From positions 868,001 to 932,000 of the forward strand of contig JAZKJV010005753.1 of NCBI GenBank assembly GCA_037367405.1: 64,000 nucleotides of DNA. Reading direction: 5' to 3'. A program made the position numbers and the translations under genes. The notes beneath the pieces are model-generated. The model was not told the DNA's origin and ran no database searches. It saw only the letters and a list, made by a program, of their open reading frames with translations. Of this stretch, positions 1 through 9,900 are shown one piece after another (position 1 is the first letter of the stretch; every line of letters begins with the position of its first letter). This stretch comes from Ottelia alismoides. Its lineage: Eukaryota; Streptophyta; Magnoliopsida; Alismatales; Hydrocharitaceae.

Positions 1-40
1 CAATGGCCATGGTCAAAATATGATGCTCAGATCTGCTCCT

Positions 41-331
41 CTACTTTCTCTTCTTGGGAAGAGGAGCAGATAAATTAGTCATAGCCTGTTGAAGTGGGGC
101 ACGGATGATATCATGAATAGTGGCCACCACTTTGGGTTCAGTCAACAATTTTTTAAATTTTTGGACCTCCTCCATACAAGGGAGGAAGTTGCAATCAGCA
201 TATACATGAAGAATGCCAAGAGTAGTCTGTACAACGACATCCTTGAGGTCAAAGTTGGGACTAGATGTGAGTGTATGTGTGGTCAAGGGATCTGGCAGGT
301 GGGCTCTCTCCTCACAATTTGACTCAACCAA
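41..331 (-). CDS. Short frame of element O with basic C-terminus, function not recognised
   Basis: This is an open frame of 96 codons lying directly downstream of the 817-389 frame on the minus strand. It ends in the basic string PLPKKRK, which resembles a monopartite nuclear localisation signal. No catalytic motif is visible. It may be a continuation of the gag-like region of element O after a stop, or a chance frame; its short length leaves this open. Confidence 0.2.
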   Translation of the reverse strand: MVESNCEERAHLPDPLTTHTLTSSPNFDLKDVVVQTTLGILHVYADCNFLPCMEEVQKFKKLLTEPKVVATIHDIIRAPLQQAMTNLSAPLPKKRK

Positions 332-388
332 AGGTCTCCTGAACCCTTTTTTTATTTTTAAAATTTTCTCATTTTTTTGTATTTTTGG

Positions 389-817
389 TTATTGCAAACT
401 CTCATGGAAATCCTCGAGTGAACCCACATCATCAAATGGTGTAATATCATGGTCGCTCTTATTTATGCTAGTGAGGTTGTCAATCCTTTGTCTCATATGA
501 TCCATCATCTGGGTCAAGTGCTCAAGGGTGGACTCCATGAAAGGTGACTCCAGCAGATCAGCCTCGGGTGGATGTGAAGGGAAATGTGAAGGTGGATGTG
601 GATAAAAATCCGAGGTCTGATACTGTGGCTGAGGAGGATATGTATAAAAGTTCAGAGAAAAGTCCTCCTGGAAAGAGAGAGGTGGACCAACTGGAGTGAA
701 CGAGGGATCCACAATGTCCGGATAAAATACGCTCCAGTCGGTCATCTCGAAACAAGAGGAAAATGATAGTATGGAGAACACGACGGTCAAATCAAGAGAA
801 GCAAGAAAAAGACACAA
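389..817 (-). CDS. Short gag-position frame of element O, function not recognised
   Basis: This is an open frame of 142 codons. A second Met about 24 residues in (MTDWSVFYPDIV) could be the true start. The product is rich in Pro, Tyr, Phe and Asp and has a short helix-like segment near residues 95-120 (TQMMDHMRQRIDNL), a type of segment often found in gag-like proteins. No zinc knuckle, protease or RT motif is visible. Its position just downstream of the element O leader suggests the N-terminal part of a gag-like protein in a defective or non-autonomous element. It stops about 60 bp before the next frame, so the two may be one broken reading frame. Confidence 0.3.
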   Translation of the reverse strand: MCLFLASLDLTVVFSILSFSSCFEMTDWSVFYPDIVDPSFTPVGPPLSFQEDFSLNFYTYPPQPQYQTSDFYPHPPSHFPSHPPEADLLESPFMESTLEHLTQMMDHMRQRIDNLTSINKSDHDITPFDDVGSLEDFHESLQ

Positions 818-1210
818 ATGCGAAGAGGCGATCTAGAAGCAATCATAAGCCAACACAAATAAAACTCATGCAAGACAAACCCTCAATTCACCTACTCAAC
901 TCGATAGAGACCGTAAAAGAGCGATCTTTTTATCTTGTATGACTTAGAGTTATGTGAGAAGTCAGAAAGTTGCACAAACACTTAAGGGGATGAAATGGGA
1001 ACTTGGCACTAATCCTTAGTGTGCGCGCGATCAAGAAAAAGCGAAGACAATGAGGGGATTACTCGCCCCAAGACAAATATTTTTCTTTTTAATTAATTTT
1101 AGGGTCAAGTAATGTTAACAGTCTCAAATTTATAGGTTATCACTTTTTTTGAATTTTAGTGAGAAATGCACGAGCCTAACGAGGGATCAATTTTACTTAG
1201 CACTTTGGTG

Positions 1211-1242
1211 ATCAAAATAAGAGGTAGAGTCTTATTTTGATG
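1211..1242. repeat. 12-bp perfect inverted repeat spanning the 3' LTR edge of element A
   Basis: The arms atcaaaataaga (1211-1222) and tcttattttgat (1230-1241) are perfect reverse complements separated by 7 nt. The right arm crosses the element A boundary at 1238. The six bases just outside the LTR (ttattt, 1232-1237) match the bases just outside the other LTR (ccattc, 15022-15027) apart from C-to-T changes, so part of the arm may be carried-over element sequence. Confidence 0.6.
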
Positions 1243-4200
1243 ACCGAGAAAATGACAGAGGTAAAGGTGTAAATAAATAGGTCGTTGCGACCTCAGTCAC
1301 TAAGCACGTGTCAATCAAGAAAAATGAACCACTCAAATAAGATAAATCAATAAAATTCAGAGAAGTGATCCTGCTATAGGATTAACCTGGTATAGCTCCC
1401 AGGGTCGAACTCAAGGAGCACAGATTGGCTTAAGAAGCCTACGATGTAGTCGGAGTCCAAGAGAGTCTTTTTTTTTTTTTTTATTTGTTTTTAGATTTTT
1501 TTTTTTAGATTTTTAAAAGATAAGAAAATAAGAGGAAAGGGAAAAGGATGCAACTTCCACAATTTATACAACACACAAAAATGAAGCAAAAATTCCAGAA
1601 AATTGGTTTTTAGGTTTTAAATGTTTTTTACTGTTTTTGGTGAATTTTTGGGATTTTTCTAATGCGTGAATTATTAATTAAAAATCAAACAATGCGACAA
1701 AAATAGGGTACTGTCCAGCAAGGCTTAAGACTCAAAAATAAAATATTTAAGAGCTTCAAACAACCCTGGAGGTAATTTTCCTATAATCTATGAAGAACAA
1801 GGAAAATTTGGTCACCCTGATTATTGTTTTTGGATTTTTAATTTATTTATTAGAATTTTTATGAGTTTTTAGGGGTTTTTCAATTTTTAGGGTTTTTAAG
1901 TGATGAAAAGTGGCCAAAATTGGCTCGAAAATCAATCAACCAGTAAACAACATTACCTAAATTTTTTAGAATTTTTGGTGGAGTTTTTATATTTTTTTTG
2001 GTATTTTTAAAGTCAAACAGTAGCAAAAATAGGGGTTTTTGATTTTTTAAAAATAATAAATGAAATCCAAAATGTCCCCAAAAATCATAGAAATTCCTAC
2101 ACCATGGCAGGAGCCATGTGTCAAAATTTCATTGGATTTGGAGGTCGTTTGATATTTTATTCAAAAATAAAGGTAGGGCACTGTGCACAGGGACCTAAGT
2201 GCAAATACCCAAAAGTTCTGGGGTCCTGGTGCAATTTACCCAAGAAATCACGTGCCAAGCACGTGTCTGGGGCACACAGGGACTGATTTGTAATAAAAAC
2301 CAAGTCCTAGGGGTTTTTGATAACACGTATCAAAACCCCAGGGGCAAGGTTGCAAAAAGTCCAAGAAATAAAAGCACATGCGCCAATTCAGCCTTCACAG
2401 GGGTATAATTGCAATTTAACAAAACATTTCATGCATTCATTAACATCCAGAACATACAGGGCATGTATTGCAAATAACCCAGAATACACGTGATGAGGCA
2501 CGTGGGTCTCTACTGGCGGGGGTATAAATGTAATTAAAATTAAGCGCGAGGTCCTTGATGCAAATAACCCAGAAAATAAACAACTAGAATTCAAAATTAC
2601 AAGACTTAAACGAAATAAAACAAACAGAGGGGGGCCTATGATATTTACCCCTTTATTAATAGCGACGGCCCAGATGATGACGCGTGGATGATCGGACGGC
2701 GAAGATCAAACGCGCCTTTAACGCTTCGGCTCTTGGGCTCGATCGACGGCGGAGGGAGGTCCACGTGGCTGATCTAACGGTGCTGGGGTCTTGGCCTCTC
2801 TCCTCTGCTATCAAGGGTCCAGATGCGATCCTCAGATGGATCGACGGCTGCTGCTCCTCAACGAATGGACGGTCACGATCAGATCTGGAGCAGAGGGTGC
2901 ATCGGACGGCTCTGGAAGGTCCTCGAAGAACTGATGGCCGGCGAACTTCGCCGACCTCCTGCGTGCGCTCCGGTCCTCCTCTGCTGCGCCTGAAGGTCGG
3001 AGAAGCTCCGGCGTGAGGTTGCGCAGCTGCTACAGGTCTCCAATACCCCGGCCGAGCCCTGGAAGGCTCCGGCGAGGTCGTCGGAGAAGAAGCTCCTGGC
3101 TCGAAGTTGGGAAGCCTCAGACGGCCTCCTTTTGACCTGCAAAACAGTTCAGAAGCTTCGCGAGTCGAGGGCAAAGTGCCTCGACCCAAGAAGGCGGGGT
3201 GAAGGTGGTCTGTGCGGCGTGGCGAACGAGCTCCGGCGAAGCGACGGTGAGGGAGCTCGAATCCCAGATCCTGTGCGATCTGGGTTGAGTGAAGGTGCGT
3301 AGAAGGTGCGTGAGGGTACGGCGAAGGTGAAAATCGAGTCGGATGGTCGAGAGATTGCGTGAGGTGGTCGGAATCGAAGATGTACGTCGGAGGGTAGATT
3401 TGGGCGTAATCGAAAATTATGCTAAATGGAAGGTCGAATCGGGTACCTGATGGCTGAAGTAGACTGGGCTGGAGATGGGCTATCCCCGGGTCGTAGCTTC
3501 GAAGGGCGTCAAGGCCTGAAGCTCGGTGCTCGACGCGGCGGCGGAGCAAGGACGGCGAGGTTACGCCGGATCAGAGGAATCGCCTCCTCGCCTCACTGCA
3601 ACAAAGGCTGACGCTCGCTGTCACTCAGGCGGAGCCAATGGAGGTCACGGGGAAGGAAGAGAGGGTCCAAAAGATGCGGCGCGGAGGCGGCGGAGGTGAT
3701 GGCTATATAGGGTGACAGGGGCGTCTAGGGTTGAGTGGGGACGGCGAAGGAAAGCTTTGATTTGATGGCGGAGGATCCGGCGAGGGAGAGGGATGTGCGG
3801 CGAAGAATTTGGGCGCGGGGGTTGAGTGGGAGACAGCTGGAGTCGCGTGGGAAAAATCGGGGAAGAAGGCGCGGCGCGCGACGGCCAGAAAAGGAAAGAG
3901 GCGCGGGGGAGTTGACCGGGGTCAACATTCCCCCGTGGCCCAATCAGGAGTGGCCACGTGTGCCCGAACTTTGACCATTTATTTTAGGGCAAAAATAGGT
4001 CGAATTAAAGAAAACTTAAAACATGAAATATTTTTCTTTTATTTTTTTCTATTTTTTGGTGATTTTTAATTAATTTTTGGAAATAAAAATAGGTTAGCTC
4101 TATATATAGGTATATGTACACTACATGGATTTTTATTTTTGATTTTTTATTTGTTATTTTTATGTGTTTTTATGCTCATTTTGTATTTTATTTATTTACA

Positions 4201-4878
4201 ACATGAAATATAGAATAAAAGAATATTTTTATTTTATTTTTATTACTTATATACAAGGGTGAAATAAATAAATAAATACATTAATATACATGGTATAAAT
4301 ACAATGTATTTTTGTATTTTTGATTTTGTGATTTTTATTTGATTTTTGTTTTGTTTCTTTTTATTTATTTTACAAAAGGTAATATAGAATATTTACAAAA
4401 AGTTTAGAAAATAAATGAATTTATTTACAAGGTTAAATAAATACAAGGGTGTGGTTTATACACATGGTGAAGGAGTGATATTTTTGAATTTTGATTTTTA
4501 TCTTTTTATTTTGTTTTTAATAGAATATACACACAATATGTACAAGTATATTTTTGGGTGAGGAAAATATAAAGTTTTATGTATTTACAAATATATATAT
4601 AAATGTGAGCCCCTATCTCTCTCTACTTGGCTTTTATGCGGTCAGGCCCATGCTGAGCCCTCCCTTGGGTTAGGTTGCTCAATATTTATTCTAAATATTT
4701 CCCTCTTTTTCTTTTTGCTCTTTATTCTTTTATTTTGTGCACAAAAACATGCTAATTATAGGTTTTTACACAATGCATGATTTTGGTATTTATTTGTATT
4801 TACACATATCTACATGTATTTGCAAAGGTTTTTGTAGCTAAAATAGAAGAATAAAGAGTGATGAATGGGTATTCATCA
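1238..4878 (-). repeat. 3' LTR of element A
   Basis: This 3641-bp copy is homologous over its whole length to 15028-18665. Differences seen are t/c at 1241, a/g at 2382, and two poly-T runs (15 versus 11 and 11 versus 12). On the coding strand it starts TGATGAATACCC and ends with TCA. It contains an AT-rich U3 (about 3970-4878), a GC-rich block (about 2660-3960) and an array of short modules with CACGTG boxes (about 2160-2590). A 297-codon frame (3549-2656, minus) is open in both copies, but the copies are too young for that to imply selection. Confidence 0.95.
2249..2265. promoter_or_regulatory. Paired CACGTG boxes, 5-bp spacing (element A LTR)
   Basis: Two CACGTG hexamers (2249-2254 and 2260-2265) are separated by ccaag. 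A second pair with 6-bp spacing lies at 2487-2492 and 2499-2504. The same pair is at 16036-16052 in the 5' LTR. CACGTG is the core of the plant G-box bound by bZIP and bHLH factors; binding here is inferred, not shown. Confidence 0.5.
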
Positions 4879-4893
4879 CCCCCCTATGCTTAA
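4879..4893 (-). promoter_or_regulatory. Polypurine tract of element A
   Basis: On the coding strand the sequence reads ttaagcatagggggg and abuts the 3' LTR start TGATGAAT. This is the standard position and composition of the plus-strand primer. It has the same form as the tract of element B (aagtatagggggg). Confidence 0.85.
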
Positions 4894-6464
4894 CTTTGCT
4901 AGTCCCTTAGCAAACACTTATTTGAAAAAGAAGTGAAAAAGAAAGAAAAAGAAAAAGAAAAAGAGGATGTACATGGATCAAGGTTGGCTTATTAAATTTG
5001 CCTTCATTAAATTGAAATATGGAGCTCGATCAGATCTTTGGATTATTAATGTGTCGGAACCTTATTTGGACTTAAGCCTAAAACTCAACAGCCTCCAAGT
5101 TCCACCAATCTATAGGCAAGACTCCTCAATAAACCAGCTCAGAACAAGTCTACATACACAAACTCTAATGACCATGAATCTTTCCATGCAGTGTAAGTGA
5201 TATGTGGCTCCCTACCTCAGAAGTGACAAAGAAACAACCTCCCTCAACCTGGTAACTCTAATGCCTCGGTCTAGCAACTCTTTCCTCGAGAAGCGGGGTA
5301 TTCCCTTCTAAGTTCAAGTGCAACCGGCTCAAGGAGAGGGGGTAGAAGTATAGAGTTTTGGAAGCCTAGCCAGTGTAGCTAAGTCTCCCGCTGCAAGCTT
5401 CATGAGATATAACATGATACCATAAGCTTTTGCTTCATACTCCGGTGGGGTTATTAAATTTTCAATCCGACCCACCACCTTTTTGGAGTTCTTTTTGCAT
5501 TTTTGCATATTTTTTTTTTTTTTTTCAACAACTTCTGTACAACATATCTACATGGTGCAGCATATATAAGAAATTTTCCCCTTGAGCCAGTAGACTATCC
5601 CTCTTTTGAAGCTTTATTGCAACCCACAGCTTCTGTCTTTAGCTTTCAACACCACTAGACCAAGTTGAGGTGCACTTCCTTCACTATAAGAAGAAGAGAG
5701 GTTCCGCCTAGAAGTACTACCCTCATATGCTACCCCAAGCCCAAGGAAACTGCCTCCTCACCACCTCATCCATGGAGAGCCATGTGTAAAGTGCAGGTGC
5801 AAGTTAAGCCATTGTCTCTGAGAGTCATGCGTGTGTTGTTAAGTGCTCTACTTAGGCTCATCAAGATGACATATGCTCATAGCCTAGTGGACTCAAAGAA
5901 TTAAGTCCTTACGGACCTGAAAAGCCTTAAACCTAAATCCTACAAGGTTCCTCTTGAAGTTAAGTGAATTAAGATCTTTTTCAAGCTCCATTTCTCAATT
6001 TAATTCCAGGCTCAGTTTAAATGTCAACTCTTATCCAGGAAAAATTATATACATATATGTACACAAGATGCTATTTACAAATATTTTACAATCATGCAAA
6101 AATTTTTTTGACAAATGTTTTGAAATCATGAATGAATGATGCATGAAGTGCAAGTTTTGCAAAAAGATATTTACACACATTTACACAAGATTTTTGCAAA
6201 CTTTTGATTTTCAAAACATTTTGGAAAAATTTTGTACTATATACATAATTTTGATACAAAAATATTTACACAAGCTTTACACAAAAGATTTTTGAAATCA
6301 TTTTTACAAAAATACTTTATACACTAGCTATGTATGTGCACGAATAAAAGAGGTTTATGCTCATGAAAAATTTTTAATTTTTTGTGAATTTTAGCCATTT
6401 TATTTATTAACACACTCACACAAAGTACGAGTTATGGCTAAAGTATATATGAAATATATACACA

Positions 6465-6496
6465 CCCCCCCTATACTTAGCTCGAACGATGTCCTC
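6465..6496 (-). repeat. Decoy polypurine tract in element A
   Basis: On the coding strand a 'gaggacatcg' block is followed by ctaagtata and seven G. This copies the layout of the true end of element B (gaggacgagc ... aagtata, six G) but lies about 1.59 kb before the real tract. Confidence 0.6.
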
Positions 6497-6596
6497 AGAG
6501 TGATCAAGAGCGATGAAGAAGACATAACTCGTGCTTAGTAAAAGGGAAGTGAAAAGGAACGAATAAATGAATAGAATAAAAGGAACTCGGTGTTTT

Positions 6597-6632
6597 CCCC
6601 CTATACTTAGGATTAACTAATCCTAAGTATAG
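6597..6632 (-). repeat. Stem-loop plus G run, copy 3 (element A)
   Basis: The arms ctatacttaggatta and taatcctaagtatag form a near-perfect hairpin with a very short loop. The coding-strand 3' side is followed by a run of five G. Confidence 0.75.
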
Positions 6633-6679
6633 AAAGCTGTACATGAAGGGAAAGCCGAGTGAAGAATATACAGAATCTG

Positions 6680-6717
6680 CCCCCCCTATACTTAGGGTAA
6701 AATATCCCTAAGTATAG
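6680..6717 (-). repeat. Stem-loop plus G run, copy 2 (element A)
   Basis: The arms ctatacttaggg and ccctaagtatag flank a 7-nt loop. The coding-strand 3' arm runs into seven G. Confidence 0.75.
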
Positions 6718-6769
6718 GCAGCAAAAACAAGAGCAGAAAGAATGAAAAGAATACTTACAGGTCCGACAT

Positions 6770-6807
6770 CCCCCCTATACTTAGGGTAAAGTACACCCTA
6801 AGTATAG
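6770..6807 (-). repeat. Stem-loop plus G run, copy 1 (element A)
   Basis: The arms ctatacttagggt and accctaagtatag enclose a short loop. The coding-strand 3' arm runs into six G. It begins about 130 bp after the gag-pol stop. Confidence 0.75.
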
Positions 6808-6938
6808 CATAATCATAAGATGAGAAATGGGATGTGGGACTAAAGAATAGAATGATATGGACAACTGGATCTATACAGGCGGAGGAACAGTGAAAATCAG
6901 GCGTGAGATGTAAAAGATGTGATTCAAAGGACCACATC

Positions 6939-9900
6939 TCACGCAAAATGAATAGCAGCAATAATAACGTCCCGCGGCTCATGATCTAGAAATGGTTTGA
7001 GCCGCTGGCCGTTCACTCGGAAGGTACTCTCAGAAGATAACTCAGATATATCAATGCTACCGTTATCGTGTACCTTTCTGACCAAATAGGGTCCTTTCCA
7101 TTTGCTCTGTAGCTTCCCTGGAAATAATCTAAGCCTTGCATCAAACAGCCATACTTTCTGTCCAATCTCAAAATGCTTGTGGCTGATATGAGAATCATGC
7201 CACTCCTTGACTTTCTCCTTATATTGTAGGCTGTTTGAGAAAGCAGTATCTCTAAGCTCTTCCAAGGCGGCTAACTCTGCCCTCCTCTGGTCTCCTATGC
7301 CATTTGGATCCATCAATATGTCTGTAACTGCCCAGAGTGACTTGTGCCTCAGCTCAACTGGTAGGTGACAAGGCTTGCCATACACAAGGCGAAAGGGAGA
7401 TGTACCCAATGGAGTCTTGAAAGACGTCCGATATGCCCACAAGACCGAGTCCAAAAGTTGTGACCAGTTCTTTCGGTCAGGGCGGACGACTTTCTGCAAA
7501 ATGTTCTTGATCTCCCTATTCGACACTTCGGCTAGACCATTCGTCTGTGGATGATACGGTGTAGCAACACGATGGTCTATGCCGAACTCTCTAGCAAGTG
7601 CCTTCACCTGGTCGTTGATGAAATGAGATCCCCCATCAGAAATCAAAACTCGTGGAACCCCGAACCGCATAATGATGTTTTTCTTCAAAAATCTGCAAAC
7701 TGTCTTCGCATCTGCGGCTCGGGCGGGGATAGCCTCAACCCAACGACTAACATAGTCTACGGCCAACAGAATGTACTCAAATCCCTGACTCTTAGGGAAT
7801 GGACCCATGAAATCGATGCCCCATGCGTCAAAAACCTCACAGAAGTGAATGGGCTGCATCGGTATCATATCACGCTGTCCACAAGTGCCCATCCTCTGAC
7901 AGTCAGTACACCTCCTCACGAACTCATCAGAGTCCTTGAAGAGTGTAGGCCACCACAAGCCGGATTGGAGCACTTTCTGTGCCGTTCTCCTCCCAGAATG
8001 ATGTCCTCCTGCCTCAAGCTTGTGGCAGTAAGTGAGGACACTATGATGTTCCTCCTGAGGAATACACCGACGCCAGATGCTATCCCCTCCTTCGTGGTAA
8101 AGGATGGGATCCTCCCAGTGGTAAGACTTGACCTTCGCAAGGAAGGTCTCAATCCTCTGCTTGGGCCAATCTTGTGGGACTTTCCCAGCAACGAGAAAGT
8201 TCACAATATCGGCGTACCATGGGAGTGAGGTGATAGCAAGGATCGCCTCATCTGGGAAGGTATCACAAATGGGATCAATCTGCTCAGAATCCTCAGGCTG
8301 CTCTAATCGGGATAAATGGTCCGCCACCACATTCTTGACTCCAGGTTTATCCTTGATCTCAATGTCGAACTCCTGGAGTAGAAGGATCCATCTAGTAAGT
8401 CTGGCTTTGGCATCCTTCTTTGACATGAGGTACCTGATGGCGGTGTGGTCTGTGTACAAGGTCACTCGAGATCCAATGATATATGATCTGAATTTATCTA
8501 GGGCAAACACCACTGCTAGCATTTCCTTCTCTGTAACCGTATAATTCCGCTGGGCGGAATCCAATGTGCGGCTAGCATAGTGTATGGCAAACGGAATTCC
8601 ATCCCTCCTCTGTCCTAGCACGGCCCCTACGGCAAAATCAGAGGCGTCCGTCATGATCTCGAATGGGAGAGACCAATCGGGTGGCTGAAGGACAGGAGCC
8701 TCAATTACGCACTGCTGGAGAGTCTCAAAGGACGAAAGACACTTGTCATCGACAAGGAACTCGGTGTCTTTCGTCAAGAGGTCAGTCAACGGTCGGGCAA
8801 TCTTGCTAAAATCATGAATAAATCTCCTATAAAAACCAACGTGCCCCAGAAATGACCGTAACTGCTTCAGATTGGACGGCGGTGTGAGTTTCCTAATGAC
8901 ATCGACCTTGGCCGGATCAACCTCCATGCCTCTGTTGGAGATGATGTGGCCAAGCACCGTCCCTTGAGTCACCATGAAGTGACTCTTCTCCCAAGATAGA
9001 ACTAAGCGGGTAGCAATGCATCGCTGGAGTACTCGGTCTAGGCAATCAAGACAGGAATCGAAACCGTCGCCATAAACCGAGAAGTCGTCCATGAAGACCT
9101 CCAAACACTCCCCTACCATGTCCGAAAAGATTGACAGCATGCATCTCTGAAAAGTCGCAGGGGCGTTACATAGCCCGAATGGCATGCGTCGAAAGGCGTA
9201 AGTACCGAAGGGACAGGTAAAGGTGGTCTTCTCCTGATCCTCAGGAGCGATGGCCACTTGATTGTAGCCCGAGTACCCATCTAGGAAGCAATAATGGCTC
9301 TTCCCTGCCAGTCTCTCAATGATCTGATCTATAAAGGGCAGGGGGAAATGGTCCTTCTTGGTGGCCTGGTTGAGTCTCCTGTAGTCAACGCAGACTCGCC
9401 AAGAGGTGGGTACTCGTGTAGCAATCTCCTCTCCCGACTCACTGATCACAGTAGTGATGCCCGTCTTCTTGGGCACCACATGCAAGGGGCTGACCCACTT
9501 GGAGTCGGAAATGGGATAAATAAAATCTGCACTCCACCATTTTGATATTTCCTTCATAACAACCTCTCTTAGGTTAGGGTTCAGTCGCCGCTGGAACTCA
9601 CGTGACGGCTTTGCCCCTTCCTCAAGATAGATATGGTGGGAGCACAACGAGGGACTAATCCCATGGAGATCTGCTACGCTCCATCCGATTGCCTTGCGGT
9701 TCTTTTCAAGAACCTCCATCAGACGGGATTCTTGCTCTTCAGTTAGATCAGCAGAGATGATGACTGGGTACATCTCAGACTTTCCCGCAAGGAATCGATA
9801 CTTCAGCGAAGTAGGGAGCGGCTTTAGCTCTGGACAGCTAGGTGCTGGCAAATCTGGCTTCTGAAGAAGATGTGTGTATGCGGACAATTCTGCCAAATTT

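Larger units (their letters stand above)
1..1237 (-). mobile_element. Interior of older Athila/Tat-like element O (gag-like frames and leader)
   Basis: This segment reads on the minus strand from a leader (about 1237 down to 830) into two short frames (817-389 and 331-41). The leader resembles the leader of element A: a tract around 1050-1090 with 'caatgaggggattactcgccccaagacaaat' spacing matches the A leader near 14030-14060 in order and sense. The same element continues at 18666 on the far side of element A, where the remaining leader, PBS and 5' LTR are found. The rest of its coding part lies to the left of the window. The assignment rests on homology between leaders by eye; no reverse transcriptase is visible here. 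Confidence 0.6.
4894..6938 (-). other. 3' non-coding region of element A
   Basis: About 2 kb lies between the gag-pol stop and the polypurine tract. No credible env-like or other frame is present on the coding strand; the plus-strand frames at 4967-5200 and 5665-5904 look fortuitous. The gag-pol-proximal 450 bp carries three stem-loops and one decoy polypurine tract (listed separately). The remainder has weak similarity to the corresponding part of element B (37661-39281). Confidence 0.7.

Noticed and set aside
2656..3549. 297-codon minus-strand frame in the element A LTR, identical in the other LTR (16443-17336)
   Set aside because: The LTRs are almost identical because of age, so shared openness says nothing about selection. 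The block is GC-rich and the product shows no domain.
4894..6938. env-like frame, as in some Athila elements
   Set aside because: No long coding-strand frame, signal peptide or transmembrane segment is visible in the region.
7551..8228. 225-codon plus-strand frame opposite the integrase region
   Set aside because: It is antisense to a strongly supported gag-pol frame and has no recognisable motif.
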